The translations under genes were made by a program, and so were the position numbers. Under the pieces are notes generated by a model. That model was not told the DNA's origin. It worked only from the letters and a program-made list of their open reading frames with translations, and did no database searches. From positions 1 through 27,828 of the forward strand of contig CANRKW010000005.1 in assembly GCA_947631345.1 (NCBI GenBank): a stretch of 27,828 nucleotides of DNA, read 5' to 3'. Positions 8,701-16,047 of the stretch are shown here, piece after piece. This DNA is from an uncultured Bacilli bacterium. Lineage in GTDB: Bacteria; Bacillota_I; Bacilli_A; RF39; UBA660. Every line of letters starts with the position of its first letter. Within the stretch, counting starts at the first letter, position 1.

Positions 8701-9344
8701 AATGCTTCTCTAAACTCCTTTAAGGCCTTTAAGAATTCTTCTTCTTTGTAATAAGGTCTATCATTTTCTTCTTTATGTGTTTCTATTTTGTTAGTATCAA
8801 CTTTTCCTATTCTTATTCCCCCTAGATTTTCTTCACTTTCATAACTTATAACTGAATTACTTGCTCTTCTTAAAAGTTCTTCATAACTTATAATTGCTTT
8901 GTCTTCTTGTTCTTTTTCATAAGCCATTATTTCTTCTTCATGTTCTTTCATTTTTCCACTTTTTTCTAAATCATTTAATCTTTCTTCTAATTCTTCACTA
9001 CTTATTATAGATAATTCTTCTTGTTCATCTTCATATCTATCTATATTATCATTTTTTGTTTCTTCAAAATTAAATTTTTGTTGTTCAATTTTAGGTTTTT
9101 CTTCTTTTAGAGTTTCCTTTTCTATTTCTTTTATTTCCTCTTTTATTTCTTCTACTTCTCTTTTAGACATATTTGATTTACTGTGTTGTCTCATTATTTC
9201 TTCATATTCTTTTTCTTCATCACTTTTGTCTGTAATTTGCATTAAAATAAGATAGGCAAGTATTATTAAAATAATCAATATTATAATACAAAGAAATACT
9301 AAAAAACCGTCTCCACTTACAAATAATTCTAAAACTTTTTTCAT
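8697..9344 (-). CDS. Membrane-anchored acidic coiled-coil protein, function unknown
   Basis: I do not recognise this as a named family. The 215 residues have one strongly hydrophobic N-terminal segment (about 13-37, FLVFLCIIILIILII), then a highly charged Glu/Lys-rich region that is probably helical and cytoplasmic. A short motif recurs in the charged part: SIISSEELEERL, AIISYEELLRRA and NSVISYES. The C-terminal EEFLKALKEFREAL looks like a final amphipathic helix. The gene sits between rsmE and mtaB in one operon, with an ATGA overlap into mtaB and a GGTGA ribosome site 6 nt after rsmE. A scaffold or cell-division-type anchor is possible but unsupported. Confidence 0.7.
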   Translation of the reverse strand: MKKVLELFVSGDGFLVFLCIIILIILIILAYLILMQITDKSDEEKEYEEIMRQHSKSNMSKREVEEIKEEIKEIEKETLKEEKPKIEQQKFNFEETKNDNIDRYEDEQEELSIISSEELEERLNDLEKSGKMKEHEEEIMAYEKEQEDKAIISYEELLRRASNSVISYESEENLGGIRIGKVDTNKIETHKEENDRPYYKEEEFLKALKEFREAL

Positions 9345-9350
9345 AAAATA

Positions 9351-10055
9351 TCACCCTTTTAAATAATTAATTATTGAACATACATAAATTATTACTGTTT
9401 CTGTTCTTAATACATTTTTTCCTAAAGAAGTTTTAGTAAAACCATTTTTATATATTACATCTTCTTCTGTTTTACTTATCCCACCTTCTGGTCCAAATAC
9501 TAATGATATTCTATCACATAATGTGTTAAGATTTAACACTTCTTTTATCTGTTTTACATTTTCTTCGTCAAGTGAGCACAATATATTTACACCATTTACC
9601 CTAGATATTTCCGAAGGTTTTACTATATTTTTTATTATTGGAATTTTTAATCTTCTACTTTGTTCACTTGCTTCTTTTGCTATTTTTCTCCATCTTTCTA
9701 ATTTCTTATCAATTTTGTCTTTTGGTATTTTATATTTACACCGTTCAAATTCAACTGGTATAAATTCACATACCCCCATTTCTGTGCCTTTTTCTATTAC
9801 AAAACTCATTTTTTCTTCTTGCAATATAGGAATGTAAGCTATTATATTTATGTTTTCTGTTTCTTTTTTATATATATCTATTATAGTTACTGATTTTAAG
9901 TCTTCATTTAATTTACATCTATAAGATATATCATTATAATTCACAATTACTATATCACCATTAGATAACCTCATAACATTTTTAATATGATGATAGTCTT
10001 CTATATTAAGTAGTAATACATCTTTTTCTCTTTTTTTACTAAAATATTGTTGCAT
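9351..10055 (-). CDS. rsmE: 16S rRNA m3U1498 methyltransferase RsmE
   Basis: SPOUT-class methyltransferase that methylates N3 of U1498 in 16S rRNA. The PUA-like N-terminal domain begins MQQYFSKK, matching the family start MQRYF. The SPOUT knot is seen as VFGPEGGISKTE and SLGKNVLRTET near the C-terminus; the usual TA after the last motif is TV here. An upstream in-frame ATG at 10079 would add eight residues, but a consensus promoter (TTTACA-17-TATAAT) puts the transcription start at the A of the ATG at 10055. I therefore take 10055 as the start and expect a leaderless message. First gene of the rsmE - coiled-coil - mtaB operon. Confidence 0.93.
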   Translation of the reverse strand: MQQYFSKKREKDVLLLNIEDYHHIKNVMRLSNGDIVIVNYNDISYRCKLNEDLKSVTIIDIYKKETENINIIAYIPILQEEKMSFVIEKGTEMGVCEFIPVEFERCKYKIPKDKIDKKLERWRKIAKEASEQSRRLKIPIIKNIVKPSEISRVNGVNILCSLDEENVKQIKEVLNLNTLCDRISLVFGPEGGISKTEEDVIYKNGFTKTSLGKNVLRTETVIIYVCSIINYLKG

Positions 10056-10061
10056 ACTTAA

Positions 10062-10090
10062 ATTATAATAAAATTTCATAAAATTGTAAA
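10062..10090 (-). promoter_or_regulatory. rsmE: rsmE promoter predicting a leaderless mRNA
   Basis: Minus-strand TTTACA (10085-10090) and TATAAT (10062-10067) with a 17-bp spacer. Six bases separate the -10 from the ATG at 10055, so the expected +1 is the A of that ATG. No Shine-Dalgarno sequence precedes it. Confidence 0.7.
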
Positions 10091-10099
10091 TATAAATGC

Positions 10100-10128
10100 T
10101 TGTTTATATCATTATTTTATAGTAAAAT
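10100..10128 (+). promoter_or_regulatory. pilB promoter, back-to-back with the rsmE promoter
   Basis: TTGTTT (10100-10105), 17 bp, TAAAAT (10123-10128) on the plus strand predicts a start near 10135. The two divergent -35 boxes are about 10 bp apart, so one regulator bound there could affect both genes. Confidence 0.55.
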
Positions 10129-10153
10129 TATTAATAGAATAAGAAGGTGGAAG

Positions 10154-11449
10154 ATGAAAGAATTTGATTTTGAAAAAATACCTATTGTAGAAATAGCAAA
10201 TGAAATAATAATTGATGCAGTAAATAAAGGGGCTAGTGATATACACTTTGATCCTAGTAAAGATGATTTGAAAATACGTTTTAGGATAGATGGAATTTTA
10301 TCAGACTATGGTATTGTACCTAATAAATATAAAAGAAATATGATAAGTCGTATTAAAATGATAGCTGAAATGAATATAATGGAAACTCGTCTTCCACAAG
10401 ATGGGGCTATTAAAAGTAAAATTGGCGATAGATTGTTAGACCTTCGTGTTTCTACTCTTCCTACAAATAATGCTGAAAAAATAGTTATAAGAATACTTGA
10501 TTATAGTATGAGTTTAGCTGGACTTGATAATTTAGGATTTAGTAAAGAAAGTATGGAAAAAATTAATAAGTTAATTCGTATTCCAAATGGTATTATACTT
10601 GTTACTGGGGCTACTGGTACTGGTAAAACTACTACACTTTATTCTATTTTACAAAAACTAAATACAGAAAGTGTAAATATTATAACTGTTGAAGATCCAG
10701 TAGAAATGGATATTGCTGGAATTAATCAAGTTCAAGTTCAAACTGAAATAGGACTTACTTTTGCTACTGTTTTAAGAAGTATTTTAAGACAAGATCCAAA
10801 TATTATAATGATTGGTGAAATTCGTGATGATGAAACTGCAAGAATTGCCGTAAGGGCTTCAATTACTGGGCATTTAGTTTTAAGTACACTACACACTAAT
10901 AACAGCTTAAATACAATTGAACGTTTAACAGATATGGACGTTGAAAGATATTTGTTAGGTAGTAGTTTAGAGGGCATCATTTCTCAAAGACTTGCTCGTC
11001 AAGTGTGTCCATATTGTAGGATTAAAAGGGCTACTACACCTTATGAAAAGGAAGTTTTCAAAACAGTATTAGGACGTGATGTTGAAGAGATGTACGTTGC
11101 AAGTAAGGAAGGTTGCGATAAATGTAATCACGGTTATAGAGGAAGACTTGCTATTTTAGAGGTTCTAATTATGAACGACAAAATAAAAGACGCGATTACC
11201 AATAGTGCACCTAAACATGTGCTTAAAGATTTGGTTTATACTGGAGAAGTTGTTACACTTTTACAAGATGGACTTAATAAAGTTCTACTTGGAGAAACTA
11301 CTTTTGAAGAAATACTAAAAATAATAGATTTGGAAAATGATATGACAGCATATAAAGATGATAATTTAAAGACAAATTTAAAAATTGCAGAAAATGCACA
11401 TAAAAAACAAGAAAATGTTACTAATGAAATAGAAACTTTAGAATTTTAG
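10154..11449 (+). CDS. pilB: Type IV pilus/competence assembly ATPase (PilB/ComGA/GspE)
   Basis: Hexameric cytoplasmic ATPase that powers filament extension through the platform protein. Of 431 residues: the N2E-type domain near 10-120 (GASDIHFDP, RFRIDGILSDYG), Walker A G-A-T-G-T-G-K-T-T (152-160), Asp box VEDPVEM (179-185), Walker B IIMIGEIRD (217-225), His box up to STLH (about 233-247), and zinc cysteines C285, C288, C321, C324. The N-terminal MshEN domain of longer PilBs is missing, so it is ComGA-like in size. The ATG at 10154 follows AAGGTGG; a longer TTG-initiated frame from 10100 lies inside the promoter and is rejected. It lies apart from, and opposite to, pilC-pilD. Confidence 0.94.
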   Translation: MKEFDFEKIPIVEIANEIIIDAVNKGASDIHFDPSKDDLKIRFRIDGILSDYGIVPNKYKRNMISRIKMIAEMNIMETRLPQDGAIKSKIGDRLLDLRVSTLPTNNAEKIVIRILDYSMSLAGLDNLGFSKESMEKINKLIRIPNGIILVTGATGTGKTTTLYSILQKLNTESVNIITVEDPVEMDIAGINQVQVQTEIGLTFATVLRSILRQDPNIIMIGEIRDDETARIAVRASITGHLVLSTLHTNNSLNTIERLTDMDVERYLLGSSLEGIISQRLARQVCPYCRIKRATTPYEKEVFKTVLGRDVEEMYVASKEGCDKCNHGYRGRLAILEVLIMNDKIKDAITNSAPKHVLKDLVYTGEVVTLLQDGLNKVLLGETTFEEILKIIDLENDMTAYKDDNLKTNLKIAENAHKKQENVTNEIETLEF

Positions 11450-11472
11450 AAAGACTTTAATGTCTTTTTTTA
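11450..11472 (+). terminator. pilB terminator
   Basis: AAAGAC/GTCTTT stem with 6-nt loop followed by TTT, starting at the base right after the pilB TAG. Confidence 0.7.
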
Positions 11473-11475
11473 TAG

Positions 11476-11505
11476 AAAAACTCTATTAAAATTAATAGAG
11501 TTTTT
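11476..11505. terminator. Near-perfect palindromic bidirectional terminator
   Basis: AAAAACTCTATTAA and its exact complement (14 bp each) flank a 2-nt centre. A-rich and T-rich ends make it work in both directions: back-up terminator for pilB on the plus strand, terminator for the small RNA candidate and the HExxH operon on the minus strand. Confidence 0.8.
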
Positions 11506-11572
11506 AGCATTTACAACCGAGATTATTTATAGCTCGCACCACTCGGAAGCGATTAACATTTATTTGTAATGT
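11476..11572 (-). ncRNA. Candidate structured small RNA, about 97 nt
   Basis: Gene-free stretch between pilB and the HExxH gene at 11630. A minus-strand promoter (TTGACT 11602-11607, 17 bp, TACATT 11579-11584) predicts a start near 11572, and the palindromic terminator ends it near 11476. The segment is more GC-rich than its surroundings. TTACAA pairs with TTGTAA; directly stacked on the 3' side is CCGAG with CTCGG; a second CGAG (in GCGAGC) competes for the same CTCG. GAGTGGTGCGAGC resembles the first half of a T-box, but no gene lies downstream. It could also be only the 3' UTR of the upstream HExxH gene. Confidence 0.4.
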
Positions 11573-11578
11573 AATAAT

Positions 11579-11607
11579 AATGTACTATAACTTATATCTA
11601 AAGTCAA
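11579..11607 (-). promoter_or_regulatory. Promoter of the small RNA candidate
   Basis: Minus-strand TTGACT-17 bp-TACATT, lying downstream of the stop codon at 11630 of the preceding gene, with no open frame downstream of it. Confidence 0.45.
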
Positions 11608-11629
11608 GTTTCATTTTTAAATATTTGCA

Positions 11630-12475
11630 CTATAATTTTGAGAATCTACTTTGTTTACATAATCTTAAAGTACGATTCAAGTCTTCTTCTTTAACATCTA
11701 TTCCACAATATAGTCTTTCTTCATATGTCGGTACATCCATAATTTTTAAAATTTGTTCTAATTTCTCATAACTTTCATTAGTACTATCAATTGCTTTTAA
11801 ATAAGTAAAAGTTGGAGGCATTTTTCCTGGTTCATAACCTCTTACTAAATTAGATAGAATAAAATGTTTAGATAATTCTAGTAAATTTGGTGCATAGTTT
11901 TCAATTTCTAATAATGTAGAATATAATATTCTGTGAGCATCTATTTCTGCTTGTCTTTCAAAAAACGCATATGGATAAAGATCGTCATTTTGTGTGTAAC
12001 TTGAGGCAAAAGGAGTACCTACAAATGACAGCCACAATATACTTTCTTCAACACTAGTAACATCTTTATTACCTGAAAGCACCTCATTTACTTTTCTTGC
12101 TTGTAGTGCGTGGACTACCTCGTGTATTACTGGTTGACTTAACGAATAGTAAAACAATATAGGTCCTTTATCTCCAGTTTTCACATATAAATCTTTATTA
12201 TTTTCAAGATATGAGATTACACTGCTTAAATAAATTGTTATTTTTTCTCCTTCACTAGTTGCCTCATATAAAGCTAAATTCTTAATATTGAAATCAGTAT
12301 CATTTACTTTTACTTTTATTTTATCACTTAAACCAAATATACTTATTAATAATCTTGCTAGATTTTTTAGATAAGATATTTCATAAAATAAGTCTTTTCT
12401 AGATTTTATATATAAACCTAGTATTTCCCTTCTTTCTTCTTTTGTTATTGGATAATTAAATAATTCAAATTTCAT
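11630..12475 (-). CDS. Putative HExxH zinc metallopeptidase-like protein, copy 1
   Basis: One of three adjacent paralogues of an unrecognised family. The 281 residues show H118-E-x-x-H122 in VIHEVVHALQ, with Gln 125 after it, and a downstream acidic motif ERQAEIDA (E173, E177, D179) that could give the third zinc ligand, as in gluzincins. Further shared landmarks are LVRGYE...PTFTY (about 210-225) and YEERLYCGI near residue 255. The N-terminus differs from the other two copies and there is no signal peptide or membrane segment, so it is probably cytoplasmic. GGAGA precedes the ATG. Zinc peptidase activity is inferred from motifs only; substrate is unknown. Confidence 0.65.
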   Translation of the reverse strand: MKFELFNYPITKEERREILGLYIKSRKDLFYEISYLKNLARLLISIFGLSDKIKVKVNDTDFNIKNLALYEATSEGEKITIYLSSVISYLENNKDLYVKTGDKGPILFYYSLSQPVIHEVVHALQARKVNEVLSGNKDVTSVEESILWLSFVGTPFASSYTQNDDLYPYAFFERQAEIDAHRILYSTLLEIENYAPNLLELSKHFILSNLVRGYEPGKMPPTFTYLKAIDSTNESYEKLEQILKIMDVPTYEERLYCGIDVKEEDLNRTLRLCKQSRFSKL

Positions 12476-12553
12476 TTTTCTCTCCTTTAATTTTATTTTT
12501 GTTTTTTCACTAATATCTACAATATAGCCTTATTTTTAATTAAGTTCTACCAT

Positions 12554-12592
12554 TTAATAGTCATATATTAATTTTAATATTTCTTCTCTCAT
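12554..12592 (-). pseudogene. 12-codon N-terminal scrap of a fourth HExxH paralogue
   Basis: An ATG overlapping the stop of copy 2 (TAATG) begins a 12-residue frame, M-R-E-E-I-L-K-L-I-Y-D-Y, then TAA. It closely matches the first 12 residues of copies 2 and 3 (MEEEILKLLFDY, MEEEILKLLIDY). It therefore looks like the leftover start of a deleted or recombined copy, although a tiny coupled peptide gene cannot be excluded. Confidence 0.55.
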
Positions 12593-13377
12593 TATATACC
12601 CCACGATTTTGAAATTTCAGTTTCATTATATAAATTATATAGATTTTGTATTTCTTCATTAGTTAATGGTAATCCACAATATGCTCTTTCTTCAAATGAA
12701 AGATGAGGAACATGAAACATATAAGAACTTATAAATTTCGCTTCAATAGCTTTAGTGCCTGCCTCTTTAGCAAATGTTATTGTTGGACTATTAGTTTTAT
12801 CATAACCTCTTATAGTATTTCTAATAATTGCCCCTTTAACATAATCTATTAATGTAGGAATGAATACTTTAACTAAAGATAATAATGAATATAAATATTT
12901 ATAAGAATCTATTTCAGCAAATCTTTCTTTTGGACAAATATTATATGTATCTTCATTATAATCTAATTTTGAAGTCATTTTTATTATAAAATTCTTCATA
13001 AGATCTGTTTCATATTTTTCCATACTTACTATTTTACTTTGCACAGCGTGCATTACTTCATGTAATACTATTTGAGTTACAAGTGCATTTAAAAAAATTC
13101 TTCTTTCTAATATATTAAATATAGAATTATCTTCTTCTCTTTTAGTTAAATAACTTTTTAAATTGTCATAACAAATTGTTATTCTTTTTGAATCTCTTTC
13201 ATATGTAGCAACAGTAGTATTATTTATGTATTTTTCACGTTTTTCAAGACTATTTACTTCATTTTGAAGTTCCATACCATCTACTAATATTTCTACTAGT
13301 TTATCTATATAAGCCATATAGGATGTTTTTCCTTTTATAGAGTAGTCAAATAATAATTTTAATATTTCTTCTTCCAT
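12592..13377 (-). CDS. Putative HExxH zinc metallopeptidase-like protein, copy 2
   Basis: Paralogue of the flanking genes, 261 residues. H106-E-x-x-H110 is in VLHEVMHAVQ with Gln 113, then PKERFAEIDSYK (E151, E155), NTIRGYDKTNSPTITFAKEA, and FEERAYCGLPL near the C-terminus. No export signal is seen. The frame is open from an ATG at 13389, but GGGGGT lies between that and the ATG at 13377, whose MEEEILKLL start matches copy 3, so 13377 is the chosen start. It has its own promoter between copies 3 and 2. Copies 2 and 3 resemble each other more than copy 1, and their sequences have diverged well beyond recent duplication. Confidence 0.65.
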   Translation of the reverse strand: MEEEILKLLFDYSIKGKTSYMAYIDKLVEILVDGMELQNEVNSLEKREKYINNTTVATYERDSKRITICYDNLKSYLTKREEDNSIFNILERRIFLNALVTQIVLHEVMHAVQSKIVSMEKYETDLMKNFIIKMTSKLDYNEDTYNICPKERFAEIDSYKYLYSLLSLVKVFIPTLIDYVKGAIIRNTIRGYDKTNSPTITFAKEAGTKAIEAKFISSYMFHVPHLSFEERAYCGLPLTNEEIQNLYNLYNETEISKSWGI

Positions 13378-13402
13378 TTTAACCCCCATTAAAACTAATA
13401 TA

Positions 13403-13431
13403 ATTGTACCATATAATGTTCAAAAAGTCAA
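13403..13431 (-). promoter_or_regulatory. Promoter of HExxH copy 2
   Basis: TTGACT (13426-13431), 17 bp, then TGG-TACAAT (extended -10; TACAAT at 13403-13408) on the minus strand. It fills the 43-bp gap after copy 3, so copy 2 can be expressed separately. Confidence 0.65.
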
Positions 13432-13432
13432 A

Positions 13433-14248
13433 TTAACGTTTCTTTAAAGCTTTAACAAATTCATCAAAATAACTTGAATATTTAGTTTCATAAAACTTAT
13501 CAACAAATAGATTATGTTCTATATTACTTATATGTAAGCCATAGTATATTCTTTCTTCTAATGTTAAGTATAAGTTACTATTTAAATAAGAAGATAATAC
13601 TAACTTTCCAAAACCAAAGCTATCAACTTTACTAGTAAAATCAATTGTTGGCGAAACTGAAGATTTATTATAACCTCTTAATGTATGATAAATTATAGAT
13701 CCTTTGGTGTAATCTATTAAATTAGGTACTTTATCTTTTATTCTTTCTAAAACATCAAGCATTATTTTAAATGAATCAATGTCAGCAAATCTTTCATTTG
13801 GAGATATTGAATATAATATGTCTTCATCTATTCTTCTTATTCTAGAAATATATAATATCAAATTTTTTAAATTAGGTGGTGTATTTCCACTTATTAAATC
13901 TTCCACCATTTTTTCCTGTTCCACGTGTACTAATTCATGTAAGATAATTTGAGTAAATACATAATTTTTATATAATATTTTTTCAAAATCATTAAACATA
14001 CCTTTAAATACATTATGTTTATTTATATATTTATAGATATTATCTAAATAAACTACTATTTCTTTTTTACTACTATAATAGGCTAAATCACTATTTATTT
14101 TGCTTTTTCTTTTTTTAATTAAATATAAATAATCTTGTAAATTTCTATCACTACCCATTATTACAGCTAACTTTAGTATATAATACATATCAGCCATTTT
14201 TCCATCTAAAGAATAGTCTATAAGTAATTTTAGTATTTCTTCTTCCAT
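13433..14248 (-). CDS. Putative HExxH zinc metallopeptidase-like protein, copy 3
   Basis: 271 residues with H104-E-x-x-H108 in ILHELVHVEQ (Gln 111), PNERFADIDSFK (E152, D156), HTLRGYNKSSVSPTIDF and LEERIYYGLHI. The Glu of the second motif (E155 in copy 2) is Asp here, while the ERF glutamate is kept in all three, so that residue is the likelier third ligand. The C-terminus is longer than in copy 2. Start is the ATG after AAGGGG. It follows tig by 21 nt, behind a hairpin that covers the tig stop codon, and no separate promoter is obvious, so it may depend on readthrough from tig. Confidence 0.65.
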   Translation of the reverse strand: MEEEILKLLIDYSLDGKMADMYYILKLAVIMGSDRNLQDYLYLIKKRKSKINSDLAYYSSKKEIVVYLDNIYKYINKHNVFKGMFNDFEKILYKNYVFTQIILHELVHVEQEKMVEDLISGNTPPNLKNLILYISRIRRIDEDILYSISPNERFADIDSFKIMLDVLERIKDKVPNLIDYTKGSIIYHTLRGYNKSSVSPTIDFTSKVDSFGFGKLVLSSYLNSNLYLTLEERIYYGLHISNIEHNLFVDKFYETKYSSYFDEFVKALKKR

Positions 14249-14262
14249 TTTTTCCCCTTAAG

Positions 14263-14299
14263 AAAAAAGCTATTTAGTAATAACTTCCATAGCCTTTTT
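14263..14299 (-). terminator. Hairpin/terminator overlapping the tig stop codon
   Basis: On the minus strand AAAAAGGCTAT pairs with ATAGCTTTTTT (11 bp, one G-U) around a 15-nt loop. The tig TAG is inside the 3' arm. It lies just before the ribosome site of HExxH copy 3 and probably attenuates tig readthrough. Confidence 0.6.
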
Positions 14300-15505
14300 A
14301 ACTTTTAAATCATAAGCAATAAATTCTCTATCGCCTATTTCTTTTAAGAAATCTTCTTCAGTCATTTGATATCTTTTTGCTAATTCTTTTGTATAATCTT
14401 CTACTTCTTTATCAGTAACTTCTATTTTTTCTTCTTTTATGATTTGTTCTATACATAAACGATATCTTACTCTTTTAGTGGCTTCTGGTGTGAATTTTTC
14501 TTTTAAACCTGCTTCATCTAAATTTAGCATTTTTAAATATACATCAACTTTCATTCCTTCCACTTCAAGTCTTTCACTAAAATCGTCAAACATCCTATCT
14601 TTTTCTTCTTCTATCATTTCTTTAGGAACATCAATTTTAGCATCTTCACTTATTTTAGTAAGACATTTTTCAAAATATTCGTCTTCCATATCTCTTTGTT
14701 TATGCGCTAAAATAGATTTTTTAATATAGTCTTTTAAAGTTTCTAATGAATCAACACCAGTAATGGCTAAATCGTCAAAAAATTCTTTGTTGTATTCTGG
14801 ATAAACTCTTGTCTTTATATCATTTACTTTAACTTTAAAAACTACTTCTTTTCCTTTTAAGTCATCATTATGATAGTTTTCTGGAAATTTTAAATTTAGG
14901 TCTTTTTCTTCACCTTTTTTTAGTCCGATTAGACCTTCTTCAAAACCAGGAATAAATGTATTAGAACCAATTACTAAAGAATAACCTGTATCTTTTCCTC
15001 CATCAAAAGGAGTGCCATCTTTAAATCCTTCATAATCTATATTAACTTCATCATTGTTTTCTACTGCACCTTCTTTATCTTTAAGTTCCACATATCTTTC
15101 TCTTAAATGACCAAGTTCGTGTTCTATTTCTTCATCTGTAGCTTCCACTTTTGGTTTTTCTATATTTAAGTCTTTATATTTACCTAATTTTACTTCAGGT
15201 TTTTCTGTTATATGAAATGTTATTTCTAAATGTTCTTCATCTACTTCTTTTATGTCTATACCAGGACGACACGCGATGTTTAAATCTGGATTTTCTTCTA
15301 ACATTTTTGCATATAATTTATTTATAGAGTGATCTACTGCATCAATTACTAAAGCACTTATTCCATTTTTTTTGAAATAAACTTCTTTTGGTACTTGACC
15401 TTTTCTAAAGCCATCCATTTCAATTGTTGCTTTTTTATGCTCATATACGTGATCTAATATTTCTTTCCATTCAACACCTTTTATTCCAACAGTTATATCT
15501 TTCAT
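14270..15505 (-). CDS. tig: Trigger factor
   Basis: Ribosome-bound chaperone that meets nascent chains at the exit tunnel. The ribosome-docking signature GFRKGQVP is at 32-39, the FKBP-like PPIase domain is at about 145-235 (DGTPFDGG, IPGFEEGLIGLKKGE), and the helical arms follow. The 411 residues are slightly short because the N-terminus lacks about a dozen residues compared with usual trigger factors, so the first strand of the ribosome-binding domain seems trimmed. The ATG is preceded by GGAGG and no better upstream start fits. It follows greA by only 9 nt, so both use the greA promoter. Confidence 0.95.
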   Translation of the reverse strand: MKDITVGIKGVEWKEILDHVYEHKKATIEMDGFRKGQVPKEVYFKKNGISALVIDAVDHSINKLYAKMLEENPDLNIACRPGIDIKEVDEEHLEITFHITEKPEVKLGKYKDLNIEKPKVEATDEEIEHELGHLRERYVELKDKEGAVENNDEVNIDYEGFKDGTPFDGGKDTGYSLVIGSNTFIPGFEEGLIGLKKGEEKDLNLKFPENYHNDDLKGKEVVFKVKVNDIKTRVYPEYNKEFFDDLAITGVDSLETLKDYIKKSILAHKQRDMEDEYFEKCLTKISEDAKIDVPKEMIEEEKDRMFDDFSERLEVEGMKVDVYLKMLNLDEAGLKEKFTPEATKRVRYRLCIEQIIKEEKIEVTDKEVEDYTKELAKRYQMTEEDFLKEIGDREFIAYDLKVKKAMEVITK

Positions 15506-15514
15506 TATTCCCTC

Positions 15515-15988
15515 CTACATAACTTTAACTATTTTTACTTTATATACTCCTTCAGGACTACTTACTTCTACTACACTTCCGACTTTTTTGTTTAGTATTG
15601 CAGACGCGATTGGACTTTCATTAGAAATCTTATTATTGAAAGGATCTGCTTCTTGACTACCTACAATTCTGTATTCTTCTGTGTCATCTTCTCCTTCATA
15701 TTGTAGTACAACTGTACTTCCTATATTAACTATATCTTTATCTTTAGAGTCATCATCTATTATTTGAGAATGCTCTAAAATGTTTTCTATTTCTTTAATT
15801 CTTGCTTCTAATTTTCCTTGTTCTTCACGAGCACTGTCATATTCAGCATTTTCACTTAAATCTCCTAAAGCACGTGCTTCTTTTAAAGCATTTAAAACTT
15901 CTTTTCTTTTATCTGTTTTAAGATAACTAAGTTCAGTTTCAAGTTCTAAATATCCTTCATTTGTAAGGAAAAATTCTTTTTGTTTCAT
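15515..15988 (-). CDS. greA: Transcript cleavage factor GreA
   Basis: Rescues backtracked RNA polymerase by stimulating its RNA cleavage. N-terminal coiled coil with LGDLSENAEYDSAREEQG (the acidic tip that enters the polymerase channel) and a C-terminal FKBP-like domain (SPIASAILNKKVGSVVEV). With the ATG at 15988 the protein is 157 residues, the family norm, and has AAAGGAG at a good distance. An upstream in-frame ATG at 16012 would add eight residues; it coincides with the predicted transcription start and encodes the Shine-Dalgarno of the second ATG, so leaderless initiation there is possible but less likely. Confidence 0.95.
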   Translation of the reverse strand: MKQKEFFLTNEGYLELETELSYLKTDKRKEVLNALKEARALGDLSENAEYDSAREEQGKLEARIKEIENILEHSQIIDDDSKDKDIVNIGSTVVLQYEGEDDTEEYRIVGSQEADPFNNKISNESPIASAILNKKVGSVVEVSSPEGVYKVKIVKVM

Positions 15989-16018
15989 TTTTATATTCTT
16001 CTCCTTTAACATTAATCA

Positions 16019-16047
16019 ATAATACCAAAAAAGTGATTTTTTGTCAA
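16019..16047 (-). promoter_or_regulatory. greA-tig promoter with palindromic spacer
   Basis: Consensus TTGACA (16042-16047), 17 bp, TATTAT (16019-16024) on the minus strand. The -35 overlaps the stop codon of the upstream U32 gene. Most of the spacer is CAAAAAA-GTGA-TTTTTTG, a 7-bp inverted repeat that may also act as a weak terminator for the trhP operon. Confidence 0.8.

Noticed and set aside
10100..10153. Longer pilB start at TTG 10100
   Set aside because: It lies in the promoter, and the ATG at 10154 has a good AAGGTGG and a family-like N-terminus.
11506..11572. T-box riboswitch
   Set aside because: Only the first half of the T-box motif matches, there is no stem I/specifier region, and nothing is encoded downstream on that strand.
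11580..11771. Plus-strand 63-residue frame
   Set aside because: Antisense to the HExxH gene, no ribosome site, low-complexity composition; a shadow frame.
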